This document shows, one piece after another, positions 47,079 to 56,243 of a stretch of 64,000 nucleotides of DNA (its first letter is position 1; every line of letters starts with the position of its first letter). Below the pieces are notes generated by a model. The model ran no database searches. It was not told where the DNA came from and saw nothing but the letters and a program-made list of their open reading frames with translations. Made by a program: the position numbers and the translations under genes. The stretch comes from an uncultured Flavobacteriales bacterium (GTDB lineage Bacteria; Bacteroidota; Bacteroidia; Flavobacteriales_D; Crocinitomicaceae). Location: assembly GCA_903935095.1 (NCBI GenBank), contig CAIZQH010000021.1:186001-250000 (forward strand). The letters are read 5' to 3'.

Positions 47079-47462
47079 ATGACAACAAAAGAAAACATCT
47101 TCGATCAGCATTTGGAAAATCAAGATTGGTTGAAAAGATTGGATTTTTATAAGGAAGAAATCGTTATTCTAAAAGAGCGTTTGGAAGAAGTAACAGGTAA
47201 AAATAATGCGCCTGAATTTCTGAAGGATGTGGAGCATTATCAAAATCAATTCATTATTCAACGAAACAGCATCGACGAATTAGCTCATTCGATAAAGGTA
47301 AATGAAAGTGGATTAGTGAAGGAAGTGCATGCGAATCCAGTAGCTGTTGACCACCGTAAAGTGGAAAATCACGAGTCTGAATCGAATTTCATTGCTTATT
47401 TTGAAAAGAACTTTGCAGGTTTAAGAGCGGACTACAACAAGTTCTTGTCCAAGTGGATGTAA
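47079..47462 (+). CDS. small coiled-coil protein of unknown function
   Basis: The 127-residue protein has no signal peptide and is predominantly helical, with heptad-like stretches in KEEIVILKERLEEV and HYQNQFIIQRNSIDELAHSIK. It is probably cytoplasmic. A GAACTTTG one base off the -7 consensus lies about 15 nt upstream. Its stop directly abuts the stop of the convergent DUF4249 gene. I do not recognise a family. Confidence 0.7.
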   Translation: MTTKENIFDQHLENQDWLKRLDFYKEEIVILKERLEEVTGKNNAPEFLKDVEHYQNQFIIQRNSIDELAHSIKVNESGLVKEVHANPVAVDHRKVENHESESNFIAYFEKNFAGLRADYNKFLSKWM

Positions 47463-48395
47463 TTATTCCACGCAATACAGTGTATCATAACACGGAGAGA
47501 ATCCGGCCCAGACACCAAGAAGTCCTGGAATGTTTGTTGGTACATTCACCGGTGTCGAAAATGGACTAGAAGCGGAATTAAGTTGTGCGTATTTTTTGTC
47601 GTAGAAGGAATAAACTTTTTGATCCATTTTTGAAAATTTTACGACGACAGAATCACCTAAGCGGAAATAGCGTTTATATGCTTTTAGGTGCGTGGTGTCC
47701 TTGCGCTTTAATGGATTTTCGTAGTAAAATTCGATCGTTTGACCATCAAAGAATTGATCAGAGAAGAACCCGCCAAAGCCTCGTTTGTAAATATCGTCGA
47801 TTGGCGCACCGTTAAAGATATTCAAGCGTTTGACCTCCCATTTATACCCATCAAATTGTTGGGCGGGATCACTCAATTTTGCCCATGAATAACCGTATTG
47901 AGACGTTCCTGGTTCGGATTTCCAGTAAATGGTATCTAACGTCGTCGTAGCTGGCAAGTAGGTTGTTCCTTGGTAGGTTTTACCTTGGTGACTAATATGC
48001 AAGGTATAGGATTGAGTCGCTTCAGCAATTAGGTCGTTTGAACTATATACTTTTATCGGGAGAAGTAAGACTTCGTTCCAATCCAAGCGCAGCATTTCCG
48101 CTACCTTCTTCTGACTGTCAATTGGCAAATCTGGAATGGAATAAAGTGTTAGTGAAAAAGTGTCATTTCCATGAATAACTGAAAGATTCGCATCGTAAAC
48201 AAATCGTGCAATGTATGCTGCCAAATCACTTTGCTCATAAATATTCGCACTTTGTGATAGTAAAACGATGGGATGTCCGCCTGTCTCGATAATTCCATCA
48301 ACTACTAACTGATTTTGGTATCCTGGAATATCAATTTTCACCTCCTTGGTGCAGGAAAACAATGCAATCAATAGGACCATCCACCAGCTTTTCAT
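47463..48395 (-). CDS. DUF4249-type lipoprotein
   Basis: The 310-residue protein has a lipoprotein signal with lipobox LFSC and the DUF4249 opening, CTKEVKIDIPGYQNQLVVDGIIETGGHPIVLL, in which a short strand is followed by a VVxG motif. DUF4249 proteins commonly accompany TonB-dependent receptors in Bacteroidota and are thought to be surface or periplasmic lipoproteins. Here it is the last gene of the six-gene nucleic-acid operon, 17 nt after the metallophosphatase and four genes away from the receptor. Confidence 0.85.
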   Translation of the reverse strand: MKSWWMVLLIALFSCTKEVKIDIPGYQNQLVVDGIIETGGHPIVLLSQSANIYEQSDLAAYIARFVYDANLSVIHGNDTFSLTLYSIPDLPIDSQKKVAEMLRLDWNEVLLLPIKVYSSNDLIAEATQSYTLHISHQGKTYQGTTYLPATTTLDTIYWKSEPGTSQYGYSWAKLSDPAQQFDGYKWEVKRLNIFNGAPIDDIYKRGFGGFFSDQFFDGQTIEFYYENPLKRKDTTHLKAYKRYFRLGDSVVVKFSKMDQKVYSFYDKKYAQLNSASSPFSTPVNVPTNIPGLLGVWAGFSPCYDTLYCVE

Positions 48396-48412
48396 GAAGT
48401 GAAGTTAGGGAA

Positions 48413-49315
48413 TTATTCAATGGCATGTTTCCAACAAGCAACTTTACTCGCACTGACCTCAATTTTGCCCAAAAACAATCCGGCAAATCCAACTTGATGC
48501 ACTAGCGTGTCTTTATCTTGTTTATTTCGGTGTACGGAGGGCGCATCCATGAAAGTATGCGTATGTCCCCCGAGGATGAGGTCGATGTATTCGTTTTCCG
48601 CTGCAAGTCGAACGTCTGAAGGTTTCGTTGCGTCTGGATAACTGTAGCCTAAATGTGAAAGACAAATGATGAAATCACATCCTTTTTCATGCAATTCCTT
48701 GGCTGTGCGATTGGCAGTTTCAATGGGATCTAAATAAACAGTAGCACCGTAATTGTCAGCGGAAACTAGTCCGTCTAGTTGAAGCCCAATGCCAAATACA
48801 CCGATTTTTAATCCTGCCTTGTGAAAGATTTTAGATACTTGTGTTTGATCCTTTAATACGGTATTCGAAAAGTCGTAATTCGCACAAAGAAATGGAAAAT
48901 CCGCAAATTTCTTTGCTTGAAGGAATCCATCGAGTCCAATGTCAAAATCGTGATTCCCCATAGTAGCCGCATCATAATTCATGGCACTCATGAGTTTCAT
49001 TTCTAATTCTCCATGAAATAGGTTGAAGTAAGGTGTTCCTTGGAAAATATCTCCAGAATCCAACAACAGTACATGTTCTTCTTGCGAGCGAATGTCGTCG
49101 ATGAGTTTTGCTCGACGCGCAACACCGCCTTTATTTGGATACTTAGGATGATTGGCTGGAAATGGGTCTATTTGTGAATGGGTGTCATTCGTATGTAAAA
49201 TGACCAATTTCTTTTCTTTGAGTACCTGAAGTTGTTTTGTCCATTGAAAGGAATTCAACAAAAGCATGGAACCAGAGCCCAAAATACTTGCTTTAAGAAA
49301 GGACCTACGTTTCAT
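48413..49315 (-). CDS. 5'-nucleotidase/2',3'-cyclic phosphodiesterase, metallophosphatase half
   Basis: The 300-residue protein is the N-terminal metallophosphatase domain of the UshA-type 5'-nucleotidase family. It has the di-metal motifs ILHTNDTHSQIDP, LLDSGDIFQGTP, MGNHDFDIG, CLSHLGYS and LGGHTHTF. The N-terminus, MKRRSFLKASILGSG, has a twin-arginine pattern (KRRSFLK), suggesting Tat export of the folded, metal-loaded enzyme. The substrate-specificity half is encoded by the neighbouring gene, whose stop abuts this start. Confidence 0.92.
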   Translation of the reverse strand: MKRRSFLKASILGSGSMLLLNSFQWTKQLQVLKEKKLVILHTNDTHSQIDPFPANHPKYPNKGGVARRAKLIDDIRSQEEHVLLLDSGDIFQGTPYFNLFHGELEMKLMSAMNYDAATMGNHDFDIGLDGFLQAKKFADFPFLCANYDFSNTVLKDQTQVSKIFHKAGLKIGVFGIGLQLDGLVSADNYGATVYLDPIETANRTAKELHEKGCDFIICLSHLGYSYPDATKPSDVRLAAENEYIDLILGGHTHTFMDAPSVHRNKQDKDTLVHQVGFAGLFLGKIEVSASKVACWKHAIE

Positions 49316-50011
49316 TTATTGAATGCGTTTTTCGGATGAAACAATCAAATTTTTCTGAGTTTTTGCTTCTTCAATAAACACGTCGCGAAGCAAGGTTTTT
49401 TTATCGAATCGTTCAACGGCATCTTGAAAAAAATCCATGCGGTCTCCACCATTGGCAAGGTAATCTGTGGTAATGACCCAAACAAATTTGGTGTTTTCTG
49501 TTACATTATTTACGATTAACTTCCCCTGAATCATCGTTGCATTGGCAATAGGTTCTCCACCGCTTTGTTGCAAGTAAGATTGAATTTTATCTAACGAGGC
49601 AAGAGGCAAACGTAACCAGACCACGCTATTTTCAAAAGGCATGATGCGGAAAATATCTCCCAATGTCACGGGTCCTTTTCCAATGGAGGAACGGAGTCCG
49701 CCGGTATTTAATAAACAAAAAATGGGTTCAGAAAGTTTAACTGTTCTCGTTTGATTAACAAACAAGGCGTCGCTTGCCCAATTTCCTAAAATGCTGGATG
49801 GTCTTCCAACTTCCATTGACACACTAGATTCGGCAAGAACTTGGTTCATGGTATTTTCCATGGAATCTTTATACGGTGAAATAAATTGACTGACTTCCTG
49901 TTTTTCAGCCGAGTCATAGTTTAGGGAAACCTTGGATGCAGTTGTCGTTAAATGAGAAGAGCAAGCCAAAAGGCTTGCTCCAATCAAAAATAATAGTAAA
50001 TGTCGGAGCAT
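49316..50011 (-). CDS. 5'-nucleotidase C-terminal (substrate-binding) half, lipoprotein
   Basis: The 231-residue protein matches the 5_nucleotid_C domain: GNWASDALF, LLNTGGLRSSIGKGPVTLGDIFRIMPFENSVV and the ligand-stacking TTDYLANGGDRMDFF. It has its own Sec lipoprotein signal with lipobox LLAC, so it is anchored to a membrane. It lies directly after the endonuclease gene (one-base overlap) and directly before the metallophosphatase half. The two must associate to form a full 5'-nucleotidase. Separate signals show this is not a frameshift. Confidence 0.9.
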   Translation of the reverse strand: MLRHLLLFLIGASLLACSSHLTTTASKVSLNYDSAEKQEVSQFISPYKDSMENTMNQVLAESSVSMEVGRPSSILGNWASDALFVNQTRTVKLSEPIFCLLNTGGLRSSIGKGPVTLGDIFRIMPFENSVVWLRLPLASLDKIQSYLQQSGGEPIANATMIQGKLIVNNVTENTKFVWVITTDYLANGGDRMDFFQDAVERFDKKTLLRDVFIEEAKTQKNLIVSSEKRIQ

Positions 50012-52278
50012 TATTCAATAATAAATTCACGTTGAACTTGACCGAATGCCGTTCCAACTTGAAGAATGTACATTCCAGATTTAAACTCGGATGTCCCTAA
50101 TTCTAATACAGGAACTTGAACATTAGAAGAAGATTTAATCACTCTTCCTTGCATATCTGTGATGGTATATTCAACGATTTCCAAACCATTTACTTGTGCA
50201 AATAGTTTGTCTGAAGTAGGTACTGGGAATACAGAGAAGTTCGCTGCTAATTTTTCATCGATTCCGACATTACATGATAGATAGCTCATATTAGCGAAAT
50301 TTACGTGACAAGCAAAATTCACAGAGTCTACATATGGATTTCTGTTTGCTTGCTTGCTGAAAATAAATTCGTTACGAGCAATTTCATAATTATCAGGAAG
50401 GTCATTGTAATGCCATGTTTTCAAAGACTCTTGGCTTTGATTTGGGGGTAATTGCCAGTTATTTCCTGCTTGACCATTGTAACATGTCGCCATATAGAAA
50501 ATGGAACGTGCAGCATTTCCTTTTTGCGCAGCACGTGGTTCATAAACCAACTGATTTGCGCTGTAACCCACGTTTCCTTCTAAGTATGTAAATACTACAT
50601 CACCATCGATGTCCATTAAAGGCAAATTACTTCTTGGTGTATTGGCTTGCTGTAAATTCGTAGGCCAAAGGTTGTGTTGATCATTATATTCTGGTTTTTC
50701 AGATGGTGTATCGGCTGGGAAGGTTGGCATCCAAGAATGACAATATGAGTGCTCACGAGAATATCCTTGTGCTGTCCAGTCAAATGGCTCGTCAAACACT
50801 TTACGTTCACCTGAATACACACATGTCACAAAAGATTGTCCGTTCGTTGTATCGCGGATTTCAAATTGATTCATGACGGTTGTTTTGTAATTGAAGTACG
50901 AAACTACAGTGTGTGGATTAATCAAGGCACTTAAATCACTTAAGAACGTTGTTGAACCTGAACTAATTCCTGAGTAATAGTTTCCAATTTGTTCACCTTG
51001 GCTTGTTATGTTTCCGATTGCTGGACTTGTCGTTTGGTAATTCTCGAATCCAGTTGAACCATTGTATGCAAAAACAGCAAAATGATAGTTTTGATTGGCA
51101 ATGATTCCACGTGGAGTGAATCCTGTTCCACTTCCGATGTACGCAACACGTGCATCACCAACGACATCTCCTCTTTTGTAACTAGTTCCATCAGTAGGTA
51201 TTCCTGTTACGGCAGCACCATTTTTCCAAAGTACGATGTAATTTTCTGCATTTGTTCCAGCTGTGTATTGTCCACCAATGGTGTATGCTTTTACAAGTGG
51301 AAACGTTAAGTTTGTCGGATTCGTAGTTGGCTCAGTTGCCAAATTATTTGTCCCAATTGCGTATAAGTTGATGATGTATGGATTCTCATCACTATCATCG
51401 TTCGCTATGGAAATCGTTGCAGTGCGCGTTCCTGTTCCTGTAGGAGCAAACGATAATGTGTAGGTATTACTTCCAAGTGCAGCAACAGTTCCTGTTGTTA
51501 AATCAATAGAGAATTCTGCAGCGTTTGCACCTGTAAAACTTACACCAGAAAGTGTTAAACTGGAAACTCCTGTATTTTCGATGGTAAGGGATGTAGCTGC
51601 AGTCGTTCCAACCACATAGGTGCCGTTATTCAATACGGTGTTGCCGTTTACTTTTACACTGATTTCTCTTGCAGGAGCAACGTAAGGGAAAATGTCTAAT
51701 AAATTTCTTGGGATGATTTGGTAATTCGCATTGAATTGTCCTAATTCACCAACGATGGAAATAGGTCCAGTTGGAATGGCTGTTCCGTCGATGTTTGTTG
51801 AACCATTCACACGAACATCAAAGGTGCTTGTTCCATTTGAGACTTGAACGGTACTATTTCCTGTGGCAAAGTTTCCTGTTTGCACAAACGTTACATTGTC
51901 GAAGCGTACTAATTGACTTTCTAATACTTCTGTTCCACTTGAAAAAGGAATGGTTTGAGGCTGGGGTAAGACACCAGGACCATGGTTAACAACGCTAGTA
52001 GTTGGAGACAATTCCAATAAACCACTGAACTCGAGTAATACGCCTGTGGCTGTAATGGAATCTCCTCTTTGAACAGAAGAAACAATATTGCCATAACAAG
52101 CGATACCAGCGGTACCATCTTGGATGTAACGAATGTTTCCAAGTTCACTGCCATTGGTAGCAACACCTGTAACGGTTACGGTTTGTCCTATTCCCAAATT
52201 TCTTGCTTCAGAAATGGTTTGAGCTTTCGCGCTTAAGATAGCGAAGAAGGCAAGTGCACTAAGTATTCCTTTTTTCAT
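50011..52278 (-). CDS. secreted endonuclease I with T9SS sorting domain
   Basis: The 755-residue protein is multidomain: signal peptide (ending AKAQ), an OB-like domain at about 20-195 (GIGQTVTVTGVATNG, YIQDGTAGIACYG), a choice-of-anchor-D type domain (ISVKVNGNTVLNNGTY) at about 205-310, a fibronectin-III-like stretch to about 430, and an endonuclease I domain at about 435-670. Its active-site motifs are SREHSYCHSWMP and YNDQHNLWPTNL. A T9SS type A sorting domain follows (FSVFPVPTSDKLF, ending in a VQREFIIE strand). It probably degrades extracellular DNA or RNA at the cell surface. Confidence 0.9.
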   Translation of the reverse strand: MKKGILSALAFFAILSAKAQTISEARNLGIGQTVTVTGVATNGSELGNIRYIQDGTAGIACYGNIVSSVQRGDSITATGVLLEFSGLLELSPTTSVVNHGPGVLPQPQTIPFSSGTEVLESQLVRFDNVTFVQTGNFATGNSTVQVSNGTSTFDVRVNGSTNIDGTAIPTGPISIVGELGQFNANYQIIPRNLLDIFPYVAPAREISVKVNGNTVLNNGTYVVGTTAATSLTIENTGVSSLTLSGVSFTGANAAEFSIDLTTGTVAALGSNTYTLSFAPTGTGTRTATISIANDDSDENPYIINLYAIGTNNLATEPTTNPTNLTFPLVKAYTIGGQYTAGTNAENYIVLWKNGAAVTGIPTDGTSYKRGDVVGDARVAYIGSGTGFTPRGIIANQNYHFAVFAYNGSTGFENYQTTSPAIGNITSQGEQIGNYYSGISSGSTTFLSDLSALINPHTVVSYFNYKTTVMNQFEIRDTTNGQSFVTCVYSGERKVFDEPFDWTAQGYSREHSYCHSWMPTFPADTPSEKPEYNDQHNLWPTNLQQANTPRSNLPLMDIDGDVVFTYLEGNVGYSANQLVYEPRAAQKGNAARSIFYMATCYNGQAGNNWQLPPNQSQESLKTWHYNDLPDNYEIARNEFIFSKQANRNPYVDSVNFACHVNFANMSYLSCNVGIDEKLAANFSVFPVPTSDKLFAQVNGLEIVEYTITDMQGRVIKSSSNVQVPVLELGTSEFKSGMYILQVGTAFGQVQREFIIE

Positions 52279-52280
52279 AA

Positions 52281-55028
52281 TTAAAATTGAATTGCGAGTG
52301 AAAAATTAAAGCGAAATCCACCACCAAACATCACGCTTGCAGATTGAGCATCGAAATTTTGGTATGGGTCATTTCGGTTATTAGTAGCATCTGAAATAAA
52401 AATGGTGTTTAATGCGTTTGTAATTGTTGCGGTTGTTAATAAAGAGAATGTTTTGAATGGGAATTTATATCCTGCAAAAACATTCAGTAAGGTATATGAT
52501 GGCATTATCCAAGAATCTCTTCCCCCATCATCACCTTTGAGGGTAAATGGATCAAAATTGGCATAATAGCGATCAAAATATTGAAGTTGCAACTTAATGT
52601 ATCCATTTTTAATGGGTTCATAGCGCAAAGAGGCGGCCATTGCTGTTTGTGCTGCGTCCCCAACATGTACACCTTTTGCATCAAATGTGAACTCCAATGA
52701 ATCGTATTGTGGGATAATCACTGTTTTGGAAGAATTCCAATACCATTGTCCAACAGATACCATGATGTCCCCTGAAAGTTTCTTGGAAAACTTAAATGCT
52801 GCATCAAATTCACCACCGAGGTGAACAGCATCGAGTCCATTGATGTTCACGCGGATTGACTCGGTTGGGTCATTTGGATCTGGAACAGGAACGCCATATG
52901 GGAAAGGTTTATTTTTCCAATTTGTCGCATAAGCATTGATATTGAATCCAAATTTCTCTTTGGCATAATTATAACCACCTTCCGCAGAAAGGATCTTTTC
53001 ATTCACGATTTCACCGAAGAAACTATTGGAATTGTTATCAATGACATTCGAAAATTGTGGAGTACGATTTAGGAATCCAACATTAACATAAGCTGTTGCA
53101 TTTTTTTGAACTTGGTAGCTCAATCCAGATTTAAATGTAAAACCAGGAAGGAATTTCCAGTCTGTTGCGTAATACTTTAGTTCTTTGTTGCTTGCATCAT
53201 ACGTTACGCCGTTGTAGGTAATGGTATCCAGAGCACCAATTCTCAAAATCGTATCACCTAAATCGAGAACTCGTTTTTGGAAACGATCAACTCCTTTATA
53301 GCCGTTCAATATCCCAGAAACATTGACAAAATAGGACAATTTTTTTCCGGTATATTCCATTTGTCCAAAAGCACCTGACCACTGTACAATTCCATCGCGA
53401 TCTGCGTTAAATGCATTTTTGGCAATTTTATCACCAACGCGTTGCATCGGATCTGCATCATTGTTATCTGCGTTACTTACAAAATAGTCACCACCTAATA
53501 AATTAGTAATTACTTGGTAGTGTGAGCCTTGATAATAACGAAAATCAATACCTCCAGAAAACTCTAATTTTTTAGAGTAGGTAAAATTAAATTGACTTAA
53601 GTATCCGGCCCAGAAGTGGTTGTTGATACTTGCCATCAAGATTTGACTCGATTTTATTTCGGTTGGATGGTAGTTTTGATCGGTATTAGGTGTTCCAAAT
53701 AATGAATTCACTTGATTTTCTTTGATGACCAAGTCCCAATTAATCAATCCAGAAGAATCTCTTAGCAAGGCACTAGAATTAAAAATACTTGTTCCACCAC
53801 CACGACCAATAGAAACGTAGGCAATGTTAGAAATGGATAATTTGTCATTTACTGTCCAAAAGTCTTTTAAGGTAAACTGAGGTTTAGAATAGAAGTTAAG
53901 TCTTTCGTTTAGGATTTGTTTTTTTCCGTTACTTGTTGTTTGATATCCCCAATGTTGGTTGAATCGAATGCCCATATTCGAGAAAATCATATTTGTATCG
54001 ATTGGTGCGCCTAGATCTCTTGCTGTACTTTCATCGAAGTATTGAATGGCTTGAGTAAAAGAACGCTGACCATGTTCTTGAGGTGCTGCAAATGCCGAAA
54101 ATGTCATTAAATGTTTGTCCACTTTCTTCGAAACTTTTAGGTACCCAAATTTTCCTTGACTTGGGGTTCCGTATACCCAGCCATCCGCTTGTTTATAGGA
54201 TGCAGAAAATGTTAATCCCCATCCGGATTTCGTCATTCCTGTATTATAGGATAGGGTAGAGCGCAATAAGTTTCCTGTTCCGTATTCTTGGCGAAATGAC
54301 CCACCGGGTTTGTTAGAAACTCCTTGGGTAATAATGTTTATTGTTCCTCCAATAGATGGCATGGCAATTTTTGTAGCTCCGAGTCCACGTTGAACTTGCA
54401 TTTGAGAGGTAATGGCATCTAGTCCAAACCAATTGGACCAATAAACCGCACCATTTTCCATGTCATTAACAGGAACACCATCGATCATCACTCCAACGTT
54501 ACGCTGATCGAATCCACGCACATTAATTCGCGCATCCCCATCACCACCACCTTGCTGCGTAGCATAGACTCCAGGAGTTCCATTCAGCAACATCGGTAAG
54601 TCGCGAGAACCTAATTCTTCGGTAATTTTCTGTAAGGGAATTTTTGTTACTGCTACAGGAACATTTTGAGAACCTGCTAAATTTCCAATGACTTTGATTT
54701 CGCGGTATTCTTGACTAGCTCCAATGAAAAAATTGACCGTCATTAAAGGTTTAGAAACTTGAATTTCTTGAACCATTGAGTCAAATCCCATCATTTTAAA
54801 GGTAATGGAATAATCTCCGTACGTCACATCAGTCATTTCGTAAATCCCTTGTGAGTTGGACATGGCTCTTTTCATCACCACACCTTTATTGTTGTAAAGG
54901 GTGATTTTTGCTCCACTTAATAGTTGGTTCGTCGCATTTTCACTGACTTCACCAGTGATTTTGCCACTAGTTTGACCGAAACTCAGTTCAGCACAAAAAA
55001 CGAGAAATAAAAATAAAAGGGATTTCAT
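52281..55028 (-). CDS. TonB-dependent receptor with carboxypeptidase-like N-terminal domain
   Basis: The 915-residue outer-membrane protein has a signal peptide ending near LSFGQ, a carboxypeptidase-regulatory-like domain at residues about 20-105 (GEVSENATNQLLSGAKITL), a plug (LLNGTPGVYATQQGGG, RGFDQRNVGVMIDGVPVND), and a 22-strand-type barrel ending GGGFRFNFSLAIQF. It lies between the T9SS lamin-tail protein and the T9SS endonuclease, 2 nt from the latter. Import of nucleic-acid breakdown products is inferred from this context only; the ligand is not evident from the sequence. Confidence 0.92.
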   Translation of the reverse strand: MKSLLFLFLVFCAELSFGQTSGKITGEVSENATNQLLSGAKITLYNNKGVVMKRAMSNSQGIYEMTDVTYGDYSITFKMMGFDSMVQEIQVSKPLMTVNFFIGASQEYREIKVIGNLAGSQNVPVAVTKIPLQKITEELGSRDLPMLLNGTPGVYATQQGGGDGDARINVRGFDQRNVGVMIDGVPVNDMENGAVYWSNWFGLDAITSQMQVQRGLGATKIAMPSIGGTINIITQGVSNKPGGSFRQEYGTGNLLRSTLSYNTGMTKSGWGLTFSASYKQADGWVYGTPSQGKFGYLKVSKKVDKHLMTFSAFAAPQEHGQRSFTQAIQYFDESTARDLGAPIDTNMIFSNMGIRFNQHWGYQTTSNGKKQILNERLNFYSKPQFTLKDFWTVNDKLSISNIAYVSIGRGGGTSIFNSSALLRDSSGLINWDLVIKENQVNSLFGTPNTDQNYHPTEIKSSQILMASINNHFWAGYLSQFNFTYSKKLEFSGGIDFRYYQGSHYQVITNLLGGDYFVSNADNNDADPMQRVGDKIAKNAFNADRDGIVQWSGAFGQMEYTGKKLSYFVNVSGILNGYKGVDRFQKRVLDLGDTILRIGALDTITYNGVTYDASNKELKYYATDWKFLPGFTFKSGLSYQVQKNATAYVNVGFLNRTPQFSNVIDNNSNSFFGEIVNEKILSAEGGYNYAKEKFGFNINAYATNWKNKPFPYGVPVPDPNDPTESIRVNINGLDAVHLGGEFDAAFKFSKKLSGDIMVSVGQWYWNSSKTVIIPQYDSLEFTFDAKGVHVGDAAQTAMAASLRYEPIKNGYIKLQLQYFDRYYANFDPFTLKGDDGGRDSWIMPSYTLLNVFAGYKFPFKTFSLLTTATITNALNTIFISDATNNRNDPYQNFDAQSASVMFGGGFRFNFSLAIQF

Positions 55029-55059
55029 TTGCCTTAAGTTGATAGTGAATCCTACCCGC

Positions 55060-56118
55060 TTATCTCAAAATAATTTTGCGAATGATCTGTTGACCACTTA
55101 CGTCAGTCAATCGGATCACATATACACCGGTAAAATCACTTAAATCTAAAGAAATCAAGGTTTTACTCGTGGAAATTGATTGTGTAAAAACTTGTTGACC
55201 TAATGAATTTAAGACCTGCACTTTACGGATATTTCCTTTGTTGCGAATATTTACTAATCCAGAACTCGGATTCGGGAACACACTTAAAGCGATTTCTTCT
55301 TGTTCAGAAACTGCCGCAGGATTACATGCACAATCATGCACACCTAATGATCCCCAATTCCCATCTAAAATAGGATTGCCACTTGTACCAAATAAAGTAT
55401 CTCCATTTGCATCTAAGCGAACAATAACAGGTGGAATCGTGTCAAACTCTAACATCGGGTTAAAGAATGACTGATTAGTAATAACACCTTTTTTAATTGT
55501 TGACTTGCGAATCATCGAGTGATCTTTTGTTACTAAGACACCTATTCCAGTACTGTATGGGAATCCGGTAGACCATGCTCCGTCATTTCCTATGGTGGAT
55601 CCAGTTTCATTCGCAGGATTTTGTCCGATTAACCCAAAAATATCTACAATGGCAAAACCAGTTACATTCGCTGCATTTATTAGGGTAGTTGCGTTTGAAG
55701 GCAAAGTACCTTTAGCCAACATTACAGCATCGTTCCCATTCCAATAAAATGAGTTTGAAGTGTTATAAATTGGACAATAAAATCCATCTGCTCGTGCTTG
55801 CAAAGAATCCCAAATAGGAGCTTCTTGTCCCGTTCCATTTGGATCTTGTTTGTCAAGAACAGCCACATATACGTCGTGTGCGGCGATGGTTCCTGACAAT
55901 TGAATTGAATTTGCAACAGTTGCCGTAGTTGAACCATTTGAATAACGAGAAACAAAGTAACCACTCAGGTTGATCGGATTAGAAGTTGGATTGTAAATCT
56001 CTAAGGCTTTGTTGTTTGACCATCCTTCTACATATTCAGAAATGAATAATTCAGAACAATCTTGAGCAGTTGCATTCAGTGTCAAAACACTAACGATAAA
56101 CAGTAAAATTTTTTTCAT
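55060..56118 (-). CDS. lamin-tail-domain protein with T9SS sorting domain
   Basis: The 352-residue protein has a signal peptide ending NATAQ, then a lamin-tail domain: DCSELFISEYVEGWSNNKALEIYNPTSNPINLSGYFV, the characteristic E-N-K-xLE-IYN pattern. A T9SS type A sorting domain ends it (SVFPNPSSGLVNI, SGQQIIRKIILR). Lamin-tail domains in bacteria are often joined to extracellular nucleases, so a DNA-binding or adhesion role fits the operon. First gene of the six-gene unit, 31 nt upstream of the receptor. Confidence 0.9.
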   Translation of the reverse strand: MKKILLFIVSVLTLNATAQDCSELFISEYVEGWSNNKALEIYNPTSNPINLSGYFVSRYSNGSTTATVANSIQLSGTIAAHDVYVAVLDKQDPNGTGQEAPIWDSLQARADGFYCPIYNTSNSFYWNGNDAVMLAKGTLPSNATTLINAANVTGFAIVDIFGLIGQNPANETGSTIGNDGAWSTGFPYSTGIGVLVTKDHSMIRKSTIKKGVITNQSFFNPMLEFDTIPPVIVRLDANGDTLFGTSGNPILDGNWGSLGVHDCACNPAAVSEQEEIALSVFPNPSSGLVNIRNKGNIRKVQVLNSLGQQVFTQSISTSKTLISLDLSDFTGVYVIRLTDVSGQQIIRKIILR

Positions 56119-56183
56119 AATCCCAAAAAAACAAGCTACATGACTCTTTTAGTTTTACGTTAAGTCACGAAGTCATTATTCTT

Positions 56184-56193
56184 ACCACGTGGT
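56184..56193. promoter_or_regulatory. perfect palindrome in the leader of the nucleic-acid operon
   Basis: ACCACGTGGT is a ten-base perfect palindrome lying between the candidate -7 element (56236-56243) and the first gene. Nearby, at 56162-56175, AAGTCA occurs twice as a direct repeat separated by CG. Either could be an operator; evidence is symmetry and position only. Confidence 0.35.
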
Positions 56194-56235
56194 TTCAGCA
56201 TAGTTGCTTCAAGGAGGACGCGTGTTAAGTTGCAA

Positions 56236-56243
56236 CAAATTTA
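56236..56243 (-). promoter_or_regulatory. candidate -7 element of the nucleic-acid operon
   Basis: TAAATTTG on the minus strand is a perfect TAnnTTTG. A TTTG lies 16 nt upstream, shorter than the usual 19-20. The implied leader is about 110 nt, longer than at the other genes here, and contains the palindrome at 56184. Confidence 0.4.

Noticed and set aside
48413-50011. A frameshifted single 5'-nucleotidase gene
   Set aside because: Each half has its own start and its own export signal (twin-arginine-like and lipobox), so two genuine genes are more likely than a broken one.
56162-56175. Pho box upstream of the nucleic-acid operon
   Set aside because: The AAGTCA direct repeat is too short and wrongly spaced to call as a PhoB site, and no Bacteroidota Pho box is established well enough to use; kept only as a possible operator.
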